DNA of 64,000 nucleotides, from NCBI RefSeq assembly GCF_009870125.1, contig NC_046680.1, positions 22,277,501 to 22,341,500 of the forward strand, given 5' to 3'. The notes under the pieces were generated by a model, which had not been told where the DNA came from, ran no database searches, and was given only the letters and a program-made list of their open reading frames with translations. The stretch is from Drosophila pseudoobscura. Taxonomy: Eukaryota; Arthropoda; Insecta; Diptera; Drosophilidae. This document shows, piece after piece, positions 26,875-41,445 of the stretch. A program made the translations under genes and the position numbers. The first letter of the stretch is position 1, and each line of letters opens with the position of its first letter.

Positions 26875-27963
26875 CTAGTTCAAGTTGCGTCGACGACGGA
26901 ATACCAAGGCGAATATGGAGCGTATGCGCCACCAGCGGCTGCGGTGGCGCGTGTGGATTTTCTCCGAGCTGCTGTCGGTGCCCTTCTGCTGCTCCTTGCG
27001 ACGGATCTCTCGGACGAGCGTGTAGAACGCCTCGTCGATGTAGTGGCGTAGTGCCGCGGACGTCTCAAAGAACGGACAGCCAAACTGATTCGCCAGATTT
27101 TTGCCCTCCTCGGTGGTGACGCGACGCTGAGATTCCAGATCCACCTTGTTGGCAATCAGCACCAGCGGTATCTCTTCGGACAAACGCACCCGGGTAATCA
27201 GTTTTCGGTACTCCGATGCCTCCTGGAAGCTGTGGCGGTCGGTGACTGAGTAGCAGATGATGAAACCTTCCCCACAGCGCATGTATTGGTCCCGCATGGC
27301 CGTGAACTCGACCTGGCCGGCAGTATCGAGTATATCGAGCAGGGCGGCCTCGTTGTCGATGACCGCCTGTTGCTGGTACGAGTCCTCTGCGGCAACGAGT
27401 CGGCAGCATTTAAGGATTAGTCAAACGAGTTCAAATCTATCGGGATGCTGCAGCACACTCACCAATGGTCGGGTCGTGGTAGTCCAAGAAGCTGTGGCTC
27501 ACGAACTGCAGGGTAACAGCTGATGTTCGAGTGCGCAGGGTTCAGCCGAACGCCCGAACGAAAGCGCCGAGGCAGACGGATTGGGGGTGGTCGGGGCGAT
27601 GGTGCGTGTGGCGTGTGGAGGGTGGGCAGTGATGGGGGACGGACAAAACAAAGCGTAAAAGAAATTGAGATAATTTATTGATTTTTCGCAACCACAATCA
27701 AAATGCGCAGTGATAACTTTGCAGAGCCTGGTAGCCAACTTACCCGACTTTCCGACACCGCCATCCCCAAGGATGACTATCTTGTACACCCGGAGGCCAC
27801 CTCGCATGTTCTGGGGCGGTGCTGGGGCTTGTTTTACGCTGCCATTGTCCATGCGATCGTTGGCTGCTATGTGCATGGAGTCCGTGTCGCCCCCACTGGT
27901 GCAGGACTTTAGTTTGCTCGACCTTTTCAAAGCTGAACAGCCAATGGACATGTCGCCGGCCAT
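26875..27963 (-). CDS. Ric: Ric, Ras-like GTPase binding calmodulin (RIT orthologue)
   Basis: Three exons, 27963-27744, 27519-27463 and 27386-26875, give 262 residues. It is a Ras-family GTPase of the RIT branch. A 60-residue N-terminal extension precedes the P-loop GDGGVGKS (66-73). The effector loop HDPTIEDSY (88-96) is the RIT/Ric version rather than the Ras one. DTAG is at 113-116, and NKVDL and ETSA are present. There is no CAAX box. Instead the C-terminus is a Trp- and Arg-rich amphipathic tail ([19 protein letters not shown]), which in Ric binds calmodulin and in RIT anchors the protein to membrane. The P-loop is split across exon 1 and exon 2. It is divergent with Asph, whose ATG is about 780 bp away. 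Confidence 0.96.
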
Positions 27964-28740
27964 TACTTTTACTCCCTACCCCTGGGGGCCCTTGATCTTA
28001 TACGTTTTTCAACAACGCGACCCGCCACAACCCAGTTAGAACTCACTAAAACCAATTTCTGTATTTATTTTCTTGTTTTTTTTTTGGGGCTCGGGTTCAG
28101 TGTGATTTATCCATAAAATATACCGTCAGTCCTAAGAAATATACCGAAATATACCCAAATTGCCGATGAAAAATTCGAGCTAACCCATTCAACCCCCCTC
28201 TGTTTAAACCGGTGAGCAACTGCGGTTAGTTGTGTATGCAGTCACATATCTTTATTTGTTGAACACAGTGGAATAATAATGATATTTATGGGCAAATCAA
28301 TGAATATTACACTTGCTTGGTGTTTGCTACTGGGGTTTCTTAAGCCGGTAGCCTGGCCGTGTTTGAATAATTGTTTACCGCCTCGAACACAGAGCTGCCA
28401 CCCAGTTCGACTGTGCTCGGGACTTGAAGGACCAAAACAATAAGTTGGCTCAAATGTACTGTTTAACAATCAAGCATAATTTACATTGCAATTCACTATT
28501 GCAATATATATTTTCCCGTCCACAGGACGTCTGGCAACGTCGAAACGCAACGGCGCACATTTTATAAATAATTTCCAACGACGACGAGCTGCTCGCATTT
28601 CGTTACGTACAGCGATCGTGTTCGGGAACGCTGCCAGCCCGGTCTTTGTGGCCGCCGACGACACCTATACACATCTGGACACAAAACAACATACATTTCC
28701 CCCCATCATATTGGCATAAATTTAGTGTCAGGCCAGGAAA
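27964..28740. promoter_or_regulatory. Divergent Ric/Asph intergenic region
   Basis: It holds both promoters. At about 28,115-28,155 are three ATATACCG/ATATACCC motifs within about 40 bp, the same motif that marks the repeat arrays of this window. The Asph leader probably begins near 28,650. No ORF here is convincing. Confidence 0.45.
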
Positions 28741-31700
28741 ATGTCGGGGGATGTGCAGCCGCGAAAGCGCAAGGATAAGCGCAGAAAACGCGGTAAGTTC
28801 TCCATCACCCCTTTCCCTGTCATCAGTGATGAACGGTGAAATGCAGTGACCGTTAGATTGTGTAAAATTCCCTGCGGCCGCCGCTAAGAGCGTAGCAAGC
28901 AGTTCATTTCTTTTATTAGCAAAATAATATTGTCGAGTGCCTTTAAAAATAACTTTGCCCTATTATATAAAATTATACATCTCGCCTGTTTCTGTCGCTA
29001 TGCGTGTGCCGATCCACTATAGAAAAATATGTATGTATATGTATTGGACATATGCGGGGGTCTATGTGTGGTTTTTATGACTCGTAGAAAGGAAAAGGGC
29101 ATTGAACATTTCGGGTTGGTTAGCTTAGATTTTAATTTGAAATTATTTGGGGAGACTGCTCTGTCTTTTATCTTGTATCTTTCACTCTGTCCGAGCTATC
29201 CCGGGTCTTATCTCACGGCTTATCTATAAAGACTAACAACTGGGGGAGGCTAAGAAATCACCTCGACCATAATTCATGATTCCAACGATGTTAATGCGCT
29301 GCACAAAGACACGGAACGACACTTCCCGTTTCGTCTGTGGCCATTACACCCACAGAAGATTCTCTTTTTGGACGGGCAGTGCAACAAAAACACCGAAATT
29401 ATATGTAAAGCAATTTAATTTTATTTGGCCATCTGCCCAAGAGCATGACTGGCGGGTTCTTTGTTTATTATTGCACATATTTAGGCATAAACAAATCCCT
29501 CTCTTATCGCATTGTAATACCGGTGTCACACAAATGGGGGAAATTCTGCGGGTACAGTAATCCAGGAGGGAAGCTGTTTTCGGGGTAGTACATTCTAAAT
29601 GGCTTTGGCATTCATTGTAACTAACTTTTTGTGTTTAGATGATCGCAAATCTGACGGCGATGTGACTGTTCTGCGTCAGTCCAGCTTCCAAGGTAGCCAA
29701 AGCCCCTCCGTCCCATATCCCATATCCACATCCGTCGTCCTACCCTCTCCAACCCCCCAAATGGTTTTCTGTTACTAAATCAACCGCTTGTCTATCCCCA
29801 CGCTGTCTGAAGGTGCATTTAATTAAACAATTTGTAATCACATGTGTTTATTATTCACTACCATGCAATCGCACACACGAACTCACAGATGACGACGAGT
29901 CTTCCCATGGCGTCCACATTACGAAGATGGGAAATGACGATGTACACTTGCACGTGCATCACGAGCACGACACCGGTGGCAATTGGTGTGCCAAGATCAT
30001 ATTCTTCTCTCTGATGGCAGTTCTCTTGGGCCTCGTAGGCCTAATCATCTTGGAGAATCGTGGCCTTGAAGATAGTAAGTCCAGAAACCACTAAATGATA
30101 CTTGTTTGGTTAACGATAATATATTTTAGTGGACACTCCGTTATCTGAGTCGCGCTTCTCAAACTATTTTAATGGTTTGGTCGACGAGCATCGAGGGGAG
30201 CATGATGCCCATGACGTACACAAACCTTCTGGAGAGGCTTTGGATGAGCATGATGATCATGACGATCACGATGAAGAAGGTAGGCCGAACACACTAATGC
30301 ATAACTCTCTTTTCAAAGCTTTTCCTCTTTTAGAAGAACCCCTTTCGGAGGAAATAGAAGAGGAAGAAGAGGATGATGATCATGATCATGACGATCACGA
30401 AGAAGAAGGTAGGCCAAGCATTACATAATGCATAAATATATTTTTAAAGCTGTTTCTCTGTTAGAAGAACCTATTTCGGAGGAAATAGAAGAAGAAGACA
30501 CAGAGCAAGAGCAAGAAGAAGATGAAAAAGAGGTGGAGCAGGAAGAAGACGACGACGAGGAGGATAACAATGCTGGCGAAAACATCACCGCCGAAGATCC
30601 AGAAGATGACGCTGAAGACGAAGACAATGTTGAAGAGGCCACTGTTGAAGCTACCACAGAGGCCACCGCAGAAGCCACCACTGAGTACGATGTAGAGGAA
30701 CCCGAAGAAGACGAACCCGAGGACGATGCCAAAGATGAAGTGGCAGAATCGCAGGAGCCAGCTTCTTCTACAGCCAAATTGGATGAGGTAAAGTCTAAGT
30801 TTTGTTTAAATATTGAACAGTTAGATAACTATCTGTCAACCATCTTGCAGGAAGATGAGGAGGACAACGATGAGGCTGACGAGGAGGAGATCGAAGAGCC
30901 TGTTCAATCGAAAGCACAAAGGGTCCCTGCCACAACTAAATATGTCAAAGTTGATAAATATGATGAGGTGAAAGAAAGCAATTTCTTGGAAAATAAGTTT
31001 AATATTCGATACACGATCTGCAGGACAAATACGATGATGACGACTTTGAGTCCCTCGATGAGGAACCCGAAGATCTGGTGCGGCGAGTGAGAAGACCCGA
31101 TCTTGACGAAAGCGAGGAGCAGAAACAAGACGATGATGAGGAAGAACCGAAAGAGGGCTCTTCCTGGTTAGCATCGCGTAAGTTGAGTCCCTTTCTGAGG
31201 CGATACCCAGTGGAACAGTGAACGGATGTCCCTAAGGCCCTAGAACGTTAAGAACTGACAGACCATCTCTTGCTCCACCTTATTACAAACACGCACACAC
31301 AAACCACAGAAAAAATATTGTACAAGAAAGTGCAAAACAAATCTTGTTTGTTCTCTGATACTAAAACCTGAATCATTTTACAGTTGCCGTTAAATTTGGC
31401 GTTGGCGTTGCACTTGCCTTAGTTTCACGTCTTGTATTGATCAGGAAAAGTCCGAATACAAGTGAGTCTTCAATGCTTGACCTACTCCTCCATTGCTCTC
31501 TGCTCTATGATCTGTGATCTCTGCCAAAGCACGCCAAAATCAATGTTACTGCATCTCTCAATCTGGCTGTCTGCTTGAGGACTGTATGTTCGGACAGTTT
31601 GTAACCAAAGCGACGCTTTCCTTTCTAATCCACCAAAAGCCATTGGCAACAACACTCTCAATGTCTCCAATTCGATTTGTGACGTATTAACAGAACTAAA

Positions 31701-34700
31701 ACAAAGTCTCGGCTCTCGGTTTCTCTCTTTTCGGTTTTCAAAATATACAAATTTCTTCTATTTTAAACAAAATAGTTGAGAAATCGGTGCCAGAGCTAAC
31801 CTTTTGCACTTTCTTTATTATTTATGATTATGATTTTTTTTTAATTTTGTAATTTTGTAAATTTATTGTAGTTACAGCTTTGTTTAACTATTTCCACCAA
31901 TGTATGTATGTATGTATGGAAATTGCTGTATGGCTTTGTTGTTGCCCGTCTAGTAATAGTTTAATCCGCATTATGTTGACCAAAAATATATCCCGTGATG
32001 AATGTGTAGCCGAAGACGAGCCGCCCCCACCGGAGGCGATCATGAGGCGCCGCCTGACGATTGCCACGGACGAGGATCAGATACCAGACGACCTGGAGGA
32101 GATTCCGCTGCTGGACGATGGTTGGAGAGCTCATTTATATCTCAATTCAGAACTTCGGATTATCGAAGATGCTTCGAAATCATTTCTAGCTGCAGCTAGA
32201 AGTGATCTTGAAGTCTTTAGTTAGGATCCAAAATGTAACCATTAATATTAATTTGTATAATATCACATTCCATCACAAAAACAAGAATATTCCGAGGAGG
32301 AAATCGAAATCGAGGAAGAAATCGAAGTGGAGATCAGCGACATCGAAGAAGAGGATGCCGGTGATGGTGATGTGGCATTGTCGGCCAGCTATGTGCCCGA
32401 GACCTTTGAGCAGATGAGCTCTATGTACAAGTCATCGCCAGAACCATCAGATGAAAGGAAGGACAAGGAGCCAGAGGAGACAAACGAACCAATAAAGCCT
32501 TCGGGCTTCAGTGATCTTTATGTGGAATACGAGGACGGGGCTATTGAGGATTACGAACACGATGGAGAGACAGACGAGGAGGACGAGATATCCGATGAGG
32601 AAGAGGACGAGATATCCGACGTGGATGATGCCGATCTAATGAGCAGACTGGAGGCCAAGTACGGCCGTCTGCCGGTTAAGGAGTACGAAAGCGATCCGGA
32701 CTCCGACGATCCAACCTGGACACGTAATTACTAAATGTACAATTCACACAGTATCGCCTCCGTCTCTCGATGTCCTCCACTGCATTGACTTATCCGACAT
32801 ACTCTCGTATTGTTTAAGACTCTAAAATAATCTCAGTCATGGCCATAAGCTACACTCTACTTTAAGACACACCATCTGATCCATAACCGATCGTAAGTGA
32901 AGAACTTCTCCTACTCCTACTATCAATAGAAACGCCTCACTAACACTTCATATGTATAAGGTGGAGCTCTGTCTAGGCCCTAACCGTTCAAAGAACTTTT
33001 CATTGCACTGTATAAACATCAAATGCAATCAATCTTTAACCCAACCAGAAATCAAACCCAAGGATCCTACCACAGATGCTCCGGCTTCGGTTCCGGTTCC
33101 GGCCGCAGATGATTCGTTTCAACAGGAGCTGCGTCAGGCCAATGCCGAAATGATCCGGGAGGTAGGTCACAGATTTAAAGACTTCGTGCCAAGGAATAAC
33201 CAAGGAATCTCTCGATATATCTCTAGCTCAACAATCATTAAATCACACAAAACCAAACTCATTTCATAGCTTTAGTTTCATGTTTGCATTGCTAGTCACT
33301 AGATCTATTAACTGTTTAGCTTTATAAGATCCAAAACGTAAGATTTGGCTTTTTGGAAACCCTCTTGTCAAAGCTTTTCAATTGGGCGCAACCAAAGGCG
33401 GCCTCCTCCAGCCAGACACACCCACTGGAGGGGTCCTCCTCGATGGGATGTTCCCCTGAAGTCCTCTGAAAATTGTGTTTCCTCTTCTAATGAGCTTCAT
33501 TATTTTTGTACTAATTGCATGTTCTGTGAACCCTATCTAACCCGTCTTTGTGTGCGTTTTGGCTGACGAACCGCGAACTAATCCCCGCCCAAAGAACTAT
33601 GCCCAAGCCCTGCGCTCGTTTAACACGCTCATCCAATACTATGCCGACGAGCCCTTGGCCCATCTGGCCCGTGCCCACTTTTTGGAGCGCCTGGCAGAGA
33701 GGGAGCGCAGCAACCAGCGACTGTTGGAGGCCATTGATTCCTACAAACGATATCTGGCCTTTGGCGAGCTGGTGGCCAGCGATGGAGAGTTTCTTTCTGC
33801 TGGAGAACGCTGCATCGAGCATTTGCGATTCATGGGTGAGTTTTGGAGATGCTGTTCTTCTTGGGAAATCTTTTCATGATGTCTCTGCTCCAGGTTATCA
33901 TCACCAAACAGTGGCCATTCACGAGCTGCTCATCGAGCGTTTGCCTGCTGATCCGCGACTGCGCAATCAACTCTCTTTCACCCACCTAACGGCCAATAAG
34001 TAGGTGAGCTAAGGTTCAAGCCCAAATCCTATTGCGGCTCTAATCTCACAAGATTGCTTGCAGCATGCGCCAGGTGAAGTTTGTGGCAGCTGAAACCTTG
34101 AAGCTCTGGCCAGCAGATCCAGTGGCACAGCTCCACTTCGGCCTCGCCCTCAAGCAGCTCCATGGAGACTACGTTCAGGCGCTGTCCTACTTGCAGAATG
34201 CCATAGAGTCAAAGGCAGATGGCACACAGGAGGCTTACTTCTACCTCGCCCTGGGAGAAACGCTCCAACGTTTGTCCAGACAGCCAGAGGCTGTGGAAGT
34301 GCACAGACAGGGCGTGGCTAGGGGATTCTTCGTCAGCGTCTATCAGAGATCGCTGTACAATGAGCCCAAGCTGAGAGCTCAACCCTTTTGGCAACCCTCG
34401 GAGACGGGCTACAACTCGCAGTTAAAGAAACTACAGCACAACTGGATATCCATCCGTGAGGAGGCCTTGGCCCTCCTCAGCCATCGCGGCTACTTCGAAG
34501 ATGAAACGGAGAATCTGCGCCACATGGGCATCTGGCAGCAGTTCGAGCTCTTCGCGAAGGGGCAGCTTATTAGGAAGAACTGCCAACGGGCTCCCATCAC
34601 CTGTAGTCTGCTGAAAGAGTTCCCCGAATCCAGCGGCTGTCGACGGGGACAGGTGAAGTTCAGTGTGATGCATGCAGAGACGCATGTGTGGCCGCATTGT

Positions 34701-34996
34701 GGTCCCACCAATTGCCGCTTGAGAGCGCATCTCACGCTGGTGGCTCCAGAGCCAGAGCGAACCTCACTTCGAGTGGCAGAGCAGGAAAGGTTAGTGGAAA
34801 TGGAAGTTTTTCACCATCAAAATCTCATTTGATTTTACCTTTTAGAACCTGGCGCGAAGGCGAACTAATCATCTTTGATGACAGCTTCGAGCACGAGGTC
34901 TGGCACAATGGCACTCGCCCTCGGCTGGTCCTCATCCTGGACATGTGGCATCCAGATCTAACTGCCTCACAGCGTCGCAGTCTGACAGCTATCTGA
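28741..34996 (+). CDS. Asph: Asph, aspartyl/asparaginyl beta-hydroxylase with junctin-like acidic region
   Basis: Exons joined in frame: 28741-28792, 29639-29692, 29889-30074, 30130-30279, 30334-30408, 30465-30787, 30851-30967, 31024-31177, 31384-31461, 32010-32120, 32286-32723, 33049-33161, 33595-33835, 33894-33999, 34064-34789 and 34846-34996. Using all of them gives 1,024 residues; real isoforms probably skip some. It is a type II ER membrane protein that hydroxylates Asp/Asn in EGF-like domains using 2-oxoglutarate and iron. The short cytosolic N-terminus is basic and the transmembrane helix is in exon 3 (IIFFSLMAVLLGLVGLIIL). A long Glu/Asp/His-rich lumenal stalk follows, then TPR-like helices, then the catalytic domain with its iron ligands (the His of WPHCGPTN and the His of FEHEVWHNGTRPR). 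Read-through of the exon ending at 31177 or at 32723 gives early stops, that is catalytic-domain-free junctin/junctate-like forms. The exons at 31384 and 32010 are the least certain. Confidence 0.9.
30334..30600 (+). repeat. Tandem exon-plus-intron duplication inside Asph
   Basis: The start of exon 30465-30787 repeats exon 30334-30408 (AAGAACC...TTTCGGAGGAAATAGAAGA on both). The introns before them also match, with donor GTAGGCC, a shared TAATGCATAA and AAAGCT before a pyrimidine tract ending TTAG. The offset is 131 bp. The donor GAAGAAG/GTAGGCC of exon 30130-30279 belongs to the same family. Both exon starts are in phase 1, so the duplication adds an in-frame acidic module. Confidence 0.8.
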
Positions 34997-35387
34997 GATC
35001 AATATCGAGCGTCTTATTAGATTTACAAATGGTTACGGTTCCTAGGCTTCCCGTATAGACAATTTCCGCCCCTTTTGTTCATTGTTAGTTGAATTCATTC
35101 ACTAGTTATAGAGTCATTACACTCAAGTACTAAAGTAATTGTACCTCTTAATTGTTAAGCTCAGTTGAATGCGTGTTTAGGCCATAGGAAAATGCACTCT
35201 TGATACATATGTATGTATTTTACATACGATCTGCTTTGGTGGGCAGCGACTGTTTGCCTTTTGTACTTTAAATACAGAATCAATACAATGTTTTTTAAGA
35301 TTTGAAAATAGCAGGAATTATTTTTTGGGAAGCTTGGCGACATGAGATTGAGATTATTGTACCCTAGTGTGTTCGATTAAGTTTTTC
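34997..35387. other. Spacer Asph to first Jhedup-like esterase
   Basis: It holds the Asph 3' UTR and the upstream region of the first esterase. From about 35,090 onward it is duplicated at about 37,930 onward (shared CTCAGTTGAATGCGTGTTTAGG and TGCTTTGGTGGGCAGC), so it marks the left edge of the segment that was duplicated. Confidence 0.6.
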
Positions 35388-35395
35388 TATAAAAG
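35388..35395 (+). promoter_or_regulatory. TATA box of the first Jhedup-like gene
   Basis: TATAAAAG stands 42 bases before the ATG at 35,430. A start site about 30 bases downstream would leave a leader of only about 10-12 nt. The second copy has the same TATA at the same distance, which supports its use. Confidence 0.7.
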
Positions 35396-35429
35396 GGAGC
35401 CGCACTAGCTGCCCGTACATGAAACCAAA

Positions 35430-37422
<1,993 letters not shown>

Positions 37423-38233
37423 GAATCCATTTCGAGATCCGACTGTATTCTAGTGATTTTGTTATACTATAAATACGAATGTCTCTGAATATCTGGAACT
37501 GGAACGAGAATTTTGTAATTAAAGAGAAGTGAAGAGAAGTGAGAAGAAGAAATTAAGTGTAACTCAATATCAGTGGTTACTGTAAATGGAGCTGAAGGTC
37601 ACAGTGCACATAATAGGCCAACTTTCCCGATGGAGAGGAGCTCGCAAAGCAAGGGTACGGTCTTCTCTCCTTTTCGCACGTGTGTCTCCCTGACATCGGT
37701 TGTGCAAGTATTGTTTTTGGATTTTCGGGACTGAGGCACGGTCTTGAGTCTTGCATCAATTTGGCGCGTCATGCACATGCAATGTATGTTGTTTTTGAAA
37801 CTGTTGGGCAATCCTCTTTTGCAGCATTAGCTTGCGTGTGTCGAGTCGCGCAAATGTGTGTAAATAGGTCTATAAAAGGTTATAGTGGGTTTTCCAAAAC
37901 GACAATTACCGCCTCCTATTTTTTATTGCTCATTCACTAGTTATATGGTCATTATTATCGAGTAATTTTATCTCTTAATTGCTGAGCTCAGTTGAATGCG
38001 TGTTTAGGCAATAGGAAAATGCACTCTTGATATGTAATTTTTATACTAACTGCTTTGGTGGGCAGCCACGGTTTGACTTTCATACTTTCAAATCAAAAAC
38101 AAAATATCGTATCTTAGGATTTGAAAATAACTGGAATTATATTTCGGGGAGGTTGAGCAAGTGCAATATACAATTGCGGGACATGATTATACAAATTTGT
38201 GCACTCTAATGTCAATGGGAAGTCGTAGTTTTC
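37423..38233. other. Spacer between the two Jhedup-like copies
   Basis: The left part (to about 37,930) is unique and carries the 3' end of copy A. The right part (from about 37,930) is a diverged copy of the Asph 3' flank seen at about 35,090, including TTCACTAGTTATA and TGAATGCGTGTTTAGGC. No gene is seen in it. Confidence 0.6.
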
Positions 38234-38241
38234 TATAAAAG
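38234..38241 (+). promoter_or_regulatory. TATA box of the second Jhedup-like gene
   Basis: TATAAAAG stands 43 bases before the ATG at 38,277, in essentially the same place as in copy A. Confidence 0.7.
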
Positions 38242-38276
38242 GGAGACGTGTTTGGCTGCCCATAAATCAAAGCGAA

Positions 38277-40268
38277 ATGCGTCTGCTCTGGTCTGGAGTT
38301 CTTCTGACTCTAACTCTCTGTTGGAGTGCGGCTGTCGGCGATCCTTTAGATGTGTGTCTGAAGGATCTGGGCTGCCTCAGGGGCACACATATGCCAGGAT
38401 ATCAGGGCGAGGAGTTCGAGGCCTTCATGGGAATACCATTCGCCCAGCCTCCTGTGGGTTCCCTCCGACTCAGGGTAAGTTCAGGACAGTCCTTTTATAA
38501 TTTTAACATAATAATGTATACCAATCTAGAACCCAGTTCCTGCCATTGCCTGGGAGGGCATCTTTGATGCAGGAACAGCCAAGGACAGTTGCCTGCAGAG
38601 AAACTACTTTGGCACCTCATGGACAGTATCTGGCGTGGAAGATTGCCTCTACCTGAATGTCTACAGGCCAAAGGTTGAGCTTGAGTGTGCAACGGACGCT
38701 GGGATGGTCTAATTTCTCTTTCTTCCACAGAAACGCAATGGAAATCTCTTGCCCGTCATGGTTTATTTTCATGCTGGAGGTTTCTTTAGCGGCTCTGCCC
38801 ATCCGGCTGCCAGTGGTCCCGAATATTTGATGGACACGGAACAGGTGATCATGGTCAGCGTATCCTATCGCTTGGGCCCATTAGGTAAGCTCTGAGGAAG
38901 TAATTGTCAACAGTTTCTTGAAGAGAGGATCTCTTGAAGGATTCCTAAGCACTGGCGATACAAATATGCCGGGAAATTTCGCTTTAAAGGATCAGCGCCT
39001 GGCCTTGAAGTGGGTGCAGCAGCACATCGCCGACTTTGAAGGTGATCCCCAGCTGGTGACGATCTTTGGCCACAGTGCGGGAGGGATGTCGGCCCAATAT
39101 CACATGCTCAGCCCCAGCTCAAAGGGTGGGCTTTACTGTACAATCATTTGACACTCGATTAACTCTTTTCTTCTTTCAAGGACTCTTTCAACGGGCCATG
39201 TCTTTGGATAGCACAGTTCTATCACCATATTTGAAAATCAACAAGGATCCCCTGACCCAGGCGCGAAAGCTGGCTGCTGTGGCGGGCATCGAGGGGGCAG
39301 AGAGCCTGAGCTCCGAGGACCTGGCCCAAGCTCTGCGTGAGCTGGATCCTATTAAACTGCACACCACGGTAGATTCCCTAAAAGTCTGGGATAGCCTTCC
39401 CTTAATCTGCAATCCACCAGTCGTCGAGCCAGTGGGATGTCCGGAAGCCTTCTTTACCGAGGATCCGGTGCAGGCGCACCTTGAGGGACGCATCAATCAG
39501 GTCCCCTGGCTGCTGGGCGTTACTGCGAGGTCTGGAGAGGGTTCTCTTGCCCTTCTGCACGTCTTCGACAATCAAAACCTGCGGACGGAGCTCAACGAGC
39601 GCTTCTTGGAACATTTTTCACAAATTTTGCATTTGCCTGACGGCACATCGCCTCAGGTCGTGCGGGAAATCTTAGACGCCTATGGATTCGAGGGAGAGAC
39701 CATTAGCAACGATACACTCGTGCCGCTGGCCGAGATCTCGGGCGACTTTGGGTTTTACTATCCGCTCTACGAGTCGGCATCCACGTATGCGAGCTACGCC
39801 AATCTTCAGGAGAATCCGCTTTCCTTATACATTTTCGAGTACCGTGGTCTGCGCACCCTCTCGGCCCTGTTTAGTGGTGCATCGGTAGAGTATGGGGTGG
39901 GTGCAGCCCACATGGACGATGCCCTGCACGCCATACGAATTTCAGCTATTGTCGAGGACTATCCCAAGGATTCGGAGGATGCTGAGGTCATTAAACGAAT
40001 GACCTCCATGATGGTGGACTTTGCCAAAACCGGGTGAGGTTTTATTCCAACTTTATATGAGGGAATATCTATATGTATTTCTGATATGTATGCTCTGCCC
40101 TGACTTAGGATCTTCCACAGTGGTACATCCTGCAAAGCTTCAGATTTCACGGACCATGAGATGTGCAGCTATGTCCATTTTGGTGGCACCATTGGCAACT
40201 ACAAGGAAGACATACTGAAGGACGTCCAACTGTCAGCCTATCCAATATGGAAAAGGTTGTTTTTCTGA
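38277..40268 (+). CDS. Jhedup: Jhedup-like carboxylesterase, copy B
   Basis: The exons 38277-38474, 38530-38673, 38731-38884, 38940-39125, 39181-40033 and 40109-40268 have the same lengths as in copy A and again give 564 residues. The signal peptide is MRLLWSGVLLTLTLCWSAAVG. The catalytic triad is intact (Ser in GHSAGG, Glu in TARSGEGS, His in GVGAAHMDD). The oxyanion motif is HAGGF, closer to the canonical HGGGF than copy A. Exon 1 from the mature N-terminus, exon 4 and the last two thirds of exon 5 are almost identical to copy A, while the start of exon 5 and part of exon 2 have diverged, giving a mosaic. The exon 2 donor is AAG/GTTGAG, also weak. It is a tandem duplicate; which copy keeps the ancestral function is unknown. 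Confidence 0.88.
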
Positions 40269-41445
40269 GAATCCAGTTCGCGCACCGCTTTCTTCAAGGT
40301 TAACATAATATAAAGCTACAAATATGAATACTACACAATATCTGGCACTGGAACGAACATTGTAATATTAAAGTCTCCTCTAAAAGACACTTTCGTTCCA
40401 CAATACGTGTACTCAATGTCAATTGTAACTGTGTGTGGGGCTCTACTTGTACTTGGGGCTGTTTCTCACTCTCTCTCTCTCTCTCTCTATATATATCTCT
40501 CCCTCCCTTTAGCGATCGGCATGTTGCTGCTGCGTTCGCGGCTGTGATTCCGAAGGTCAGTTTTGCATATTGCAGACAATGCAAGAATCGAGATTAAGTG
40601 CGAATAAAAGACGCGATGGGCCCGATGGGAAGAGTGATGAGATAAGATACCCGACAATCAAGGCCCAATACTGATATACATATGTACATACATATATGGA
40701 AAGACAGGGGAAATGGCAATTCTCCCTTTCAACAGATGAGTGGAGAGTCTCCAAACTCAGGGCAGCAAAATGGAGACGGTTCCAGGATAAAAGGAAAAGT
40801 GATCTGGCAATCGATCGTAGTCGGAGCGGAGCCGTTTTGCAGTTCAGAGTAAGTATTTCCACTATCCTCTCCCGTTTGTGATCTGGTACTGCTGGATCTG
40901 CCCCGTGTATTACCTCAAAGCGATCGCGATTGCGACTGCGACTGCATCAGAAATGCAGTTCCAGATCAATTGATATCCGCTCTGATCAAGCATACGCCTT
41001 GTGTGAGTTTTACCCATTGTACGGGTAGTGCTGTTGGTTGTTGAATTAATTTTCCATTTCGAGTTCAGTCACTCAGTCGAGATACTAGACAAGAGCAATA
41101 GCAACAACAACGTACGGCTCGGCTAGCGCAGAGCAGAGTTTTCTTCGAAGCAACGACTACAGACCAAACTGTAAGCTCCACCAACGAAACCCCTCAGATC
41201 AATTTGGTTCGCCGTCGTGTAACGTTCTCCAGATTTTCTATATTCCGAGTGAGTTTTCCTTCCGAGCTGCAAGGAGTCTTATGCAATTTATGCAACGGCA
41301 GCCCCTGGGAACCGTAGAGAGTGTCACATCCGAACCGATTTAACGTTGACATCATCTTGAGGGGCAATAGCAAGGTTTTGGAAGCATCAAAAAACCGTTC
41401 ATAAATAACCAACCACTCGATATGCATAATTAATGATCCATAAAG
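40269..41445. promoter_or_regulatory. Upstream region of the Jhe-like gene
   Basis: No coding-like ORF. It contains a (CT)n/(TA)n run at about 40,468-40,500. A likely transcription start is near 41,068 (TCAGTC initiator-like repeats), followed by a CAA-rich leader. A long 5' UTR or an upstream intron is possible. Confidence 0.4.

Noticed and set aside
30421-30777. Minus-strand Ser-rich ORF of 118 codons
   Set aside because: It is the reverse reading of the Glu/Asp-rich Asph exon; GAA/GAT runs read as TTC/ATC and Ser codons.
31973-32120. Alternative start of Asph at the ATG at 31,973
   Set aside because: The frame is open, but the acceptor at 32,009 (TGTAG/CC) gives the same frame from upstream phase-1 exons, and no promoter signal was seen; internal-exon use is simpler.
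33049-33595. Continuation of the Asph reading frame past the donor at 33,161
   Set aside because: The frame closes within about 110 bases without TPR-like sequence. Splicing to 33,595, with a CTAAT branch site just before it, restores the expected family sequence.
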